NCBI GenBank assembly: GCA_002452425.1
Contig: DKFQ01000109.1
Span: forward strand, 1 to 7,981
Source of the DNA: Sulfurimonas sp. UBA6792
Lineage (GTDB): Bacteria > Campylobacterota > Campylobacteria > Campylobacterales > Sulfurimonadaceae
Direction: 5' to 3'
Length of the DNA: 7,981 bases
In this document: positions 1 through 4,969 of the stretch, piece by piece
Numbering within the stretch: position 1 is the first letter of the stretch
How the letters are laid out: each line of letters opens with the position of its first letter
Made by a program: the position numbers and the translations under genes
Notes under the pieces: generated by a model
The model's database searches: none
What the model was told of the DNA's origin: nothing
The model's input: only the letters and a program-made list of their open reading frames with translations

Positions 1-659
1 CAATGTGCAAGAAGAAAAACTGGCACTTTGCTTACTACACAAAACCCCTTAGTGATACACAAAAAAATGAAAAAAACGGCAATTTTTTCCATGCAAAAAA
101 TCTTGGAATGGAGCATGTTGAAATAGAAGAGCCTTACTACAAAGATTTTGTTGCTTCTGTCCGTTTGAATATGGATGAGAGAGTGTTTGTTGTAGATCAA
201 GGCGGAGCAGTGGAAGAAGCGAAACTTGGGCTTGATGTTTTGGCAAAGGAGATAAAAGAGAGTGCTTTGGGTGTGCCATCACTAGCTACACCATCGGGAA
301 CAGGAACAACTGCTCTTTTTTTGGCACTTAGCTTGCCAGAATGTAAAGTCTATACAACGCCATGTGTGGGCAATAGTGAATATCTTAAAAAACAGATGAG
401 CGCCCTACATCCGCTTCCTCAAAATCTCATCATATTAGAGCCAAAAAAGAAGTACCACTTTGCAAAACCGTATAGAGAGTTTTTGGAGATACAACAAAAA
501 ATTTTATCTGCTGGGATAGAGTTTGACTTGATTTATGCGCCATCAATGTGGATGGCACTGCTAGAGCAGACACAAGAAGAGATTTTGTATATTCATAGCG
601 GGGGTGTAAGCGGCAATGAGAGTATGCTTGCACGCTATAGGCAAAAAGGGTTTCTTTAG
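1..659 (+). CDS. PLP-dependent ACC deaminase/D-cysteine desulfhydrase-like enzyme, 5' partial
   Basis: This is the C-terminal part of a fold-type II PLP enzyme of the 1-aminocyclopropane-1-carboxylate deaminase/D-cysteine desulfhydrase group; the exact substrate cannot be told. The frame is open at the left edge. The first ATG (position 3) is probably internal, because the sequence after it (KKKNWHFAYYTKPLS) reads like a mid-domain strand, and about 80 residues, including the PLP-binding lysine, should lie upstream. Counting from that ATG, a glycine-rich loop PSGTGTTAL (98-106) fits the cofactor-phosphate site, followed by YAPSMWMALLEQ (179-190) and the closing HSGGVSGNESMLARY (198-212), which matches the HTGG-type end of the family. 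The gene ends at TAG 657-659, overlapping the stop of the convergent nitroreductase gene. Family assignment is fairly secure; the substrate (D-cysteine, ACC or another amino acid) is open. Confidence 0.75.
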   Translation, partial: MCKKKNWHFAYYTKPLSDTQKNEKNGNFFHAKNLGMEHVEIEEPYYKDFVASVRLNMDERVFVVDQGGAVEEAKLGLDVLAKEIKESALGVPSLATPSGTGTTALFLALSLPECKVYTTPCVGNSEYLKKQMSALHPLPQNLIILEPKKKYHFAKPYREFLEIQQKILSAGIEFDLIYAPSMWMALLEQTQEEILYIHSGGVSGNESMLARYRQKGFL

Positions 660-1333
660 AGAAAAACTACACTCTCGCTTAGCGGGACTCTCTGGGGTCT
701 GTAGGTGTTGACTTTGGCATCTTTGTCTTCATATCCGAGGACAATGCTATAAAGCAGGGCTAAGTTTTCTGGTACATCCAATACCTCTGCTATAACCTTT
801 CCAAATTCCGTTGTTGAGCCTTGTGGACAGCTCTCTATGCCAAAGGCTCTTGCTGCGAGCATGATGCTTTGCATATACGCACCGCAATCTAGTAACGCTC
901 CTTGCGCTCCCTCTATCATTGCTTTGTCGGTGAAGATGAAAAAAACATTCTGCGCTCCGAACCATCGAAAGTTGTCATGCCACATTTGTGTTCTTTTTTC
1001 TACATCTTTTCTATCTACGCCCATAAGTTCATAAAGACCCACACCCGTTTCTAATCTTCTTTTTTTATAGATGGGCTTCCAGTTGAGTGGATAGTATTGG
1101 ATAAACTGCTCATGCGCTACGCCGCTTTGCATCTTTGCAATTATGGCATCACCGATTTTTTTTAAAATCTCTTGATTACTTACCGCATAAGTTATCCAAG
1201 GCTGCATATTTGCTCCGCTTGGTGTCATGGCAGCGGCTTGGAGGATTTTTTCTTGAATCTCTAGCGGTACCGGTTTTGGTAAAAAAGCTCTTTTTGATGA
1301 GCGGTTTATGATGGCATCAAGGATGTTTGACAT
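656..1333 (-). CDS. Nitroreductase-family FMN oxidoreductase
   Basis: A 225-residue protein of the nitroreductase superfamily: homodimeric, FMN-dependent, cytosolic enzymes that pass electrons from NAD(P)H to nitro compounds, quinones or other acceptors. The N-terminal RSSKRAF (11-17) is the usual FMN-phosphate-binding start of the family. PSGANMQPW (38-46) is the second FMN loop. The segment DCGAYMQSIMLAARAFGIES (149-168) is the conserved dimer-core helix and turn, and LGYED (199-203) with a C-terminal Arg (212) completes the flavin site. Length is normal for the group. The ATG at 1333 is backed by an AAGGAG ribosome-binding site on the minus strand (plus positions 1342-1347, 8-nt spacer) and a TATAAT -10 box further up. 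It is divergent from clpB and convergent with the PLP enzyme, so it is probably monocistronic. The physiological substrate cannot be told from sequence. Confidence 0.88.
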   Translation of the reverse strand: MSNILDAIINRSSKRAFLPKPVPLEIQEKILQAAAMTPSGANMQPWITYAVSNQEILKKIGDAIIAKMQSGVAHEQFIQYYPLNWKPIYKKRRLETGVGLYELMGVDRKDVEKRTQMWHDNFRWFGAQNVFFIFTDKAMIEGAQGALLDCGAYMQSIMLAARAFGIESCPQGSTTEFGKVIAEVLDVPENLALLYSIVLGYEDKDAKVNTYRPQRVPLSESVVFL

Positions 1334-1363
1334 AGAGATATCTCCTTGTTAAATTTTTTTGGA

Positions 1364-1392
1364 ATTATAGTACAAATCAAATTAAAAGTAAG
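1364..1392 (-). promoter_or_regulatory. Candidate sigma70 promoter of the nitroreductase gene
   Basis: On the minus strand a perfect TATAAT lies at plus positions 1369-1364. With a 17-nt spacer, the weak -35-like CTTACT is at 1392-1387 (three of six consensus bases). A poorly conserved -35 with AT-rich upstream DNA is normal for Campylobacterota sigma70 promoters. The predicted transcript start near 1357 gives a leader of about 24 nt carrying the AAGGAG ribosome-binding site. Confidence 0.5.
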
Positions 1393-1416
1393 TTTAATAC
1401 ATAAAGACTAAAAAGA

Positions 1417-1437
1417 CTTGACAAGAAGTCACTCAAC
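1417..1437. promoter_or_regulatory. HAIR-like HspR operator candidate in front of clpB
   Basis: The sequence reads CTTGACA-N7-ACTCAAC, against the known HspR operator (HAIR) CTTGAGT-N7-ACTCAAG. The left arm matches 5 of 7 bases, the right arm 6 of 7, and the 7-base spacing is exact. It covers the -35 hexamer and much of the spacer of the clpB promoter, where a bound repressor would block RNA polymerase. HspR control of clpB is established in Helicobacter and Campylobacter; its action here is an inference because no hspR gene lies in the window. Confidence 0.55.
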
Positions 1438-1447
1438 TTGCTATAAT
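1418..1447 (+). promoter_or_regulatory. sigma70 promoter of clpB
   Basis: A consensus -35 TTGACA at 1418-1423 and a consensus -10 TATAAT at 1442-1447 are separated by 18 bases. A start near 1454 would give a leader of about 25 nt with AAAGG at 1467-1471 as ribosome-binding site, 8 nt before the ATG. A full -35 match is uncommon in this phylum; here it lies inside the HAIR-like inverted repeat, so its conservation may partly reflect the operator. Confidence 0.7.
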
Positions 1448-1479
1448 TTTTTCATAAATAAACAAAAAAGGTAGAGAAG

Positions 1480-4056
1480 ATGAATGGAATTTTTGAAAAA
1501 TTAACAAACAATATGAGTGAATCTATAGAGTCGGCAGTTTCGCTTGCACTTCATAACAAAAATCAGGAAGTTGAGCCGATACACTTTTTATGGGCGCAGC
1601 TTACAAATAGCAACTCTGTACTCAACCAGATATTTAACAAGATGAATATCAACAAGGTTGCGATTGAGCTTGATGTCAAAAGCCTAAGCGAGAAACTTCC
1701 AAAGGCATCTTCTCTCTCAAAAGAGAACATTAGAATATCGAGAAATTTTGTCCAGACACTTGAGAATGGTATAGGTTTGATGACAAAAAATGGAGACTCT
1801 TTTTTAGCGGTAGATACCTATATGCTTGCAAATATCAAAAATGAGCCGTTTGCGAACCTCTTTAAAAAGTATCTTGATGTTTCAGAATTTGCTAAAAATA
1901 TCGAAGCAGCGCGCGGTGGAGCAAAGATAGAATCGCAAAGTTCTGATGAGACTTTAGAGTCTTTGAAAAAATATGGAATTGACTTAACGCTAGAGGCAAG
2001 AGAGGGGAAACTCTCTCCTGTTATCGGGCGTGATGAAGAGATTACACGTATGATGCAGATTTTGATTCGTAAAACTAAAAATAACCCGATGTTGCTCGGT
2101 GAACCAGGGGTTGGAAAAACAGCACTTGTTGAGGGACTTGCACAAAGAATCAGTGATGGCAAAGTACCGACATCGCTTCAAAACAAAAAAGTTATTGCGC
2201 TTGACATGAGCGCGCTTATAGCTGGTGCAAAATATAGAGGCGAGTTTGAAGATAGACTAAAATCTGTTATCGACGAGGTTAAAAAAAGCGGAAATATTAT
2301 ACTTTTTATAGATGAGATTCATACTATAGTCGGGGCAGGGGCGAGTGAGGGGAGCATGGATGCGGCAAATATCCTAAAACCTGCACTTGCACGTGGAGAG
2401 CTTCATACCATTGGGGCAACAACACTTAAAGAGTATAGAAAGTATTTTGAAAAAGATATGGCATTGCAGAGACGCTTTTTGCCGATTAATCTTGAAGAGC
2501 CGACAGTCAATCAGTCGCTTCAGATTTTGCGCGGGATAAAAGAGAGACTTGAAACGCACCATAATGTTACCATTACAGACAGTGCGCTTGTTGCGGCGGC
2601 AAAACTTTCGGATAGATACATTGCAGACAGATTTTTACCGGACAAAGCTATCGACCTTATAGACGAGGCGGCGGCGGAACTCAAGATGCAGATAGAGTCA
2701 GAGCCTAATGCTCTAAGCGGTGCAAAGATTAAGCGCTCAGAACTTCGCGTGGAACAAGAGGCGCTTAAGATGGAAGAGTCTGCCGCCAACACAAAGCGTC
2801 TTGGAGAGATAGTAAAAGAGCTTGCCGATGTTGAGGAGAAAGTAAGAAGCCTAGAGATGCAGTTTGCTCATGAAAAAGAGGTTTTTGAGCGAATATCTAA
2901 CATCAAAAATGAGATTGAAGCAAAGAGAAGAGAGGCAAATATTGCAAAAAATGCTTCTGAGTTCAACAAAGCCGCAGAGATAGAGTATGGACAAATCCCA
3001 CAGCTTCAAGCTGAAGAGAAGAGAGTGGCAGAAGATTGGGCTAGAATGCAAAAAGAGGGAACACTGCTTAAAAATAGTGTGGATGAGGAGTCTATCGCCT
3101 CTATCATCTCAAGATGGACGGGGATTCCTGTTAAAAAGATGCTTCAAGCGGATAAAGATAAGATTTTAAATGTCGAAGAGGAGCTTAACAAAGAGGTTGT
3201 GGGGCAGAGCAAGGCGACACATGCGGTTGCCCGTGCCATAAAGAGAAACAAAGCAGGGCTCTCTAGCGGCAACTCTCCGATTGGAAGTTTTCTTTTCTTA
3301 GGACCAACGGGAGTTGGAAAAACGCAGACAGCAAAAACTTTGGCAAAGTTTTTATTTGACTCTCCTGATGCGATGGTGCGAATAGATATGAGCGAGTATA
3401 TGGAGAAACACTCTGTTTCACGCCTTGTCGGTGCGGCCCCCGGATATGTGGGGTATGAAGAGGGCGGACAGCTTACAGAAGCGGTAAGAAGAAAGCCTTA
3501 TAGTGTTATCTTGTTCGATGAGGTAGAAAAGGCACATCCTGATGTTTTCAACATCCTCTTGCAGGTGCTTGATGATGGAAGATTGACGGATAACAAAGGG
3601 GTGACGGTTGATTTTACAAATACTATCATCATTTTAACGTCAAATATCGCAAGCCAGAAGATTATAGAAAATCCAAATTCAGATGCACTTCAAGAGATGG
3701 TGTTGGGGGAACTTAGAAAATCATTTAAACCTGAATTTTTGAACCGTTTGGATGATATCGTTATCTTTAATGCTCTGGGACGTGAGCAGATAGTCGGAAT
3801 CGTTGATATTTTCTTTGGTGAAATCGCTAAAAAAGTGGCAGGAAGAGATATTCATATAGCACTCAGTCCAAATGCAAAAGCTTATATTGCAGAGGCAGGG
3901 TTTGACCCTATCTATGGGGCAAGACCGCTTAAACGCGCTCTTTATGAGATTGTTGAAGATAGACTTGCAGAGCTTATTTTAGAGGGCAGAGTTGTTGAGG
4001 GTTCTCATGTAGAGTTTGATTTTAAAGATGGCGAGATAGAGGTAAAAATCTCTTAA
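1480..4056 (+). CDS. clpB: ATP-dependent chaperone/disaggregase ClpB
   Basis: ClpB is a cytosolic hexameric AAA+ machine that, with DnaK/DnaJ/GrpE, pulls polypeptides out of aggregates after heat stress. At 858 aa it has the normal family length. Order: Clp N domain (about 1-145); NBD1 with Walker A GEPGVGKT (207-214), pore loop KYRGEFEDR (251-259), Walker B FIDEIH (276-281) and arginine fingers R331/R332; coiled-coil M domain (about 400-530) with YGQIPQLQ (503-510), matching the DnaK-contact motif 2 region; NBD2 with Walker A GPTGVGKT (608-615), pore loop GYVGYEEGG (655-663), Walker B LFDEVEK (678-684), sensor-1 N722, arginine finger R756 and sensor-2 GARPLKR (813-819). The M domain separates it from ClpA and ClpC. 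No Met or Val codon occurs around residues 141-175, so an E. coli-type internal start giving the short isoform is not evident. It has its own promoter with a HAIR-like operator and appears monocistronic. Confidence 0.98.
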   Translation: MNGIFEKLTNNMSESIESAVSLALHNKNQEVEPIHFLWAQLTNSNSVLNQIFNKMNINKVAIELDVKSLSEKLPKASSLSKENIRISRNFVQTLENGIGLMTKNGDSFLAVDTYMLANIKNEPFANLFKKYLDVSEFAKNIEAARGGAKIESQSSDETLESLKKYGIDLTLEAREGKLSPVIGRDEEITRMMQILIRKTKNNPMLLGEPGVGKTALVEGLAQRISDGKVPTSLQNKKVIALDMSALIAGAKYRGEFEDRLKSVIDEVKKSGNIILFIDEIHTIVGAGASEGSMDAANILKPALARGELHTIGATTLKEYRKYFEKDMALQRRFLPINLEEPTVNQSLQILRGIKERLETHHNVTITDSALVAAAKLSDRYIADRFLPDKAIDLIDEAAAELKMQIESEPNALSGAKIKRSELRVEQEALKMEESAANTKRLGEIVKELADVEEKVRSLEMQFAHEKEVFERISNIKNEIEAKRREANIAKNASEFNKAAEIEYGQIPQLQAEEKRVAEDWARMQKEGTLLKNSVDEESIASIISRWTGIPVKKMLQADKDKILNVEEELNKEVVGQSKATHAVARAIKRNKAGLSSGNSPIGSFLFLGPTGVGKTQTAKTLAKFLFDSPDAMVRIDMSEYMEKHSVSRLVGAAPGYVGYEEGGQLTEAVRRKPYSVILFDEVEKAHPDVFNILLQVLDDGRLTDNKGVTVDFTNTIIILTSNIASQKIIENPNSDALQEMVLGELRKSFKPEFLNRLDDIVIFNALGREQIVGIVDIFFGEIAKKVAGRDIHIALSPNAKAYIAEAGFDPIYGARPLKRALYEIVEDRLAELILEGRVVEGSHVEFDFKDGEIEVKIS

Positions 4057-4081
4057 ATTATGTGGTATTTGTTACGAAAAG

Positions 4082-4119
4082 GCGTTTTGGTTAAGCAGAA
4101 AAAGTAATCTTAACCACGC
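4082..4119. other. Bulged inverted repeat between clpB and rpmH
   Basis: GGTTAAG (4089-4095) and CTTAACC (4109-4115) are perfect complements around a 13-base loop. GCGT (4082-4085) and ACGC (4116-4119) extend the stem to 11 base pairs, with a TTT bulge on the left arm. Only three T follow, so it is a poor classical intrinsic terminator for clpB. It could still be a weak terminator, an mRNA 3'-end stabiliser, or an operator for the promoter just downstream. Confidence 0.4.
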
Positions 4120-4134
4120 TTTAAGTAACTTTCC

Positions 4135-4142
4135 TATATAGT
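4135..4142 (+). promoter_or_regulatory. Possible -10 region for the rpmH operon
   Basis: TATATA (4135-4140), or the overlapping TATAGT (4137-4142), lies about 31-38 bases before the rpmH ATG in the 116-base gap after clpB. No convincing -35 is seen, which is common in this phylum. The gap, the change of functional theme and the usual independent transcription of rpmH make a promoter here likely, but the exact hexamer is uncertain. Confidence 0.35.
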
Positions 4143-4172
4143 TTCGGACTTAATTTTAAAGAAGGATATGTC

Positions 4173-4307
4173 ATGAAAAGAACATACCAGCCTCATGGTA
4201 AGCCGAGAAAATCAACTCACGGTTTCAGAGCAAGAATGGCAACGAAAAACGGTCGTCGTGTACTTAACCGCCGTCGTGCAAAAGGTCGTAAAAAATTGTC
4301 AGTTTAG
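4173..4307 (+). CDS. rpmH: 50S ribosomal protein L34
   Basis: A 44-residue, very basic protein that binds 23S rRNA in the large ribosomal subunit. It matches the L34 pattern end to end: MKRTYQPHGKPRKSTHGFRA at the start, then RMATKNGRRVLNRRRAKGRK and the terminal KLSV. Length is exactly that of typical bacterial L34. The ATG follows AAGGA (4162-4166) with a 6-nt spacer. It is the first gene of the rpmH-rnpA-yidD-yidC-jag-mnmE cluster, and its 3' end appears to contain the start signals for rnpA in another frame: AAAGG at 4281-4285 and an ATT codon at 4295. Identification is certain. Confidence 0.98.
   Translation: MKRTYQPHGKPRKSTHGFRARMATKNGRRVLNRRRAKGRKKLSV
4281..4285 (+). promoter_or_regulatory. 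Shine-Dalgarno-like AAAGG inside rpmH, candidate for rnpA
   Basis: AAAGG lies 9 nt upstream of the in-frame ATT at 4295, a suitable distance for initiation of rnpA. It is part of the rpmH codons for the conserved AKGRK segment, so its presence may be a by-product of L34 coding. It is listed because it decides between the non-canonical start options. Confidence 0.35.
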
Positions 4308-4648
4308 GAAATTTCTATACGCTGAAGCTACATCGTGAGTTTCAGTATATCTATAGAAAAGGGAAAGATGCACATACAAGCAGTGTAGTACTGTTTTTTC
4401 TTCCTGCAACCAACACTAAAAAAGTTGGATTTACAGCTACCAAAAAAATTGGTAATGCTGTACAAAGAAACAGAGCAAAACGAAGACTTCGCGCTCTGTT
4501 TATCACTTACGCTTCAGCACTTCAAGAGGGCACATATATCTTTGTAGCCAAACAAGCAATCAACGAAACAACCCATGAAAAACTTATATCAGATTTTGAA
4601 AAAGTGTTAAACCGCTTGCAGACTTTTAAAAAGAGTTCGGATGGTTAG
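4295..4648 (+). CDS. rnpA: Ribonuclease P protein component, start non-canonical
   Basis: RnpA is the protein subunit of RNase P; it helps the catalytic RNA (rnpB, not in the window) remove 5' leaders from pre-tRNAs. The frame gives 117 residues from the ATT at 4295. LGNFYTLKLHREFQYIYRKG (4-23) aligns with the N-terminal helix of the family, KKVGFTATKKIGNAVQRNR (42-60) contains the signature, and AKRRLRALF (61-69) continues the basic RNA-binding helix; YIFVAK (81-86) is the last core strand. Length is typical. No ATG, GTG or TTG exists in frame between the stop at 4289-4291 and the conserved core. The ATT at 4295 gives a family-sized N terminus and has AAAGG 9 nt upstream; CTG at 4322 is the shorter alternative. 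The gene overlaps rpmH by 13 nt and yidD by 8 nt. Product identity is sure, the start is not. Confidence 0.9.
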   Translation: MVSLGNFYTLKLHREFQYIYRKGKDAHTSSVVLFFLPATNTKKVGFTATKKIGNAVQRNRAKRRLRALFITYASALQEGTYIFVAKQAINETTHEKLISDFEKVLNRLQTFKKSSDG

Positions 4649-4967
4649 AACATTTTTACTAAAATTGTTATGGCTTTATCAGAAGTTTTTTACGCTCATT
4701 GGGTATGGCAGTTGCAGATATTACCCATCTTGTAGCCAATATGCAAGAATTCATTTCGAAAATAACTCCATTTCAAGTGCTTTTTACCACACTTTTACTA
4801 GAATAGCGCGTTGCAATCAACTCTTTGAGGGCGGCATTGAGTATCCATTGCTTGATAAACTCAAAGAAAAGCCCACAAAACTGAGGGTTGAAGCTATAAA
4901 ATATTGGTTGGTTCCAAATAAAAAAAACCGTTTTTATATCATAAAAAATTTTTCATATAAAGGGTGA
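4641..4967 (+). CDS. yidD: Membrane protein insertion efficiency factor YidD
   Basis: A 108-residue YidD (formerly DUF37) protein, a small membrane-associated factor that assists YidC in inserting inner-membrane proteins. The amphipathic N terminus (FLLKLLWLYQKFFTLIGYG, 5-23) leads to the signature SCRYYPSCSQYA (24-35) and RCNQLFEGGIEYPLLD (57-72), including the family's conserved cysteines C25, C31 and C58. The stretch after about residue 75 exceeds the usual short YidD core and ends in a basic/aromatic tail. The ATG at 4641 lies inside the 3' end of rnpA (8-nt overlap) with a weak AAGAG 5 nt upstream, so coupling to rnpA translation is likely. The next gene, yidC, begins at its stop codon, matching the functional partnership. 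Confidence 0.95.
   Translation: MVRTFLLKLLWLYQKFFTLIGYGSCRYYPSCSQYARIHFENNSISSAFYHTFTRIARCNQLFEGGIEYPLLDKLKEKPTKLRVEAIKYWLVPNKKNRFYIIKNFSYKG
4959..4964 (+). promoter_or_regulatory. Ribosome-binding site that decides the yidC start
   Basis: AAAGGG lies at the very end of yidD. It is 5 nt before the GTG at 4970 but overlaps the GTG at 4964 and is 17 nt from the ATG at 4982. Spacing therefore favours 4970 as the yidC start. Confidence 0.55.
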
Positions 4968-4969
4968 CC

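Noticed and set aside
837..1034. Plus-strand open frame inside the nitroreductase gene
   Set aside because: It is the complement of a conserved enzyme and its translation shows no recognisable domain.
1417..1437. CIRCE element (HrcA operator) before clpB
   Set aside because: The CIRCE arms TTAGCACTC and GAGTGCTAA with a 9-base spacer are not present; only a short CACTC stretch matches. The HAIR pattern fits much better.
1818..3051. Open frames antisense to clpB, 60 to 114 codons long
   Set aside because: They lie opposite a strongly conserved gene, resemble no family, and lack ribosome-binding sites of note; they are by-products of clpB codon use.
4057..4172. Replication origin/DnaA boxes next to rpmH
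   Set aside because: rpmH sits beside dnaA and the origin in many bacteria, but no TTATCCACA-like or TCATTCACA-like cluster and no dnaA gene is seen here; the gap is short.
4168..4176. Start-stop mini-ORF ATG-TCA-TGA overlapping the rpmH start
   Set aside because: Its ATG is only 1 nt from the AAGGA ribosome-binding site, too near for initiation; the rpmH ATG five bases later has correct spacing. Probably chance.
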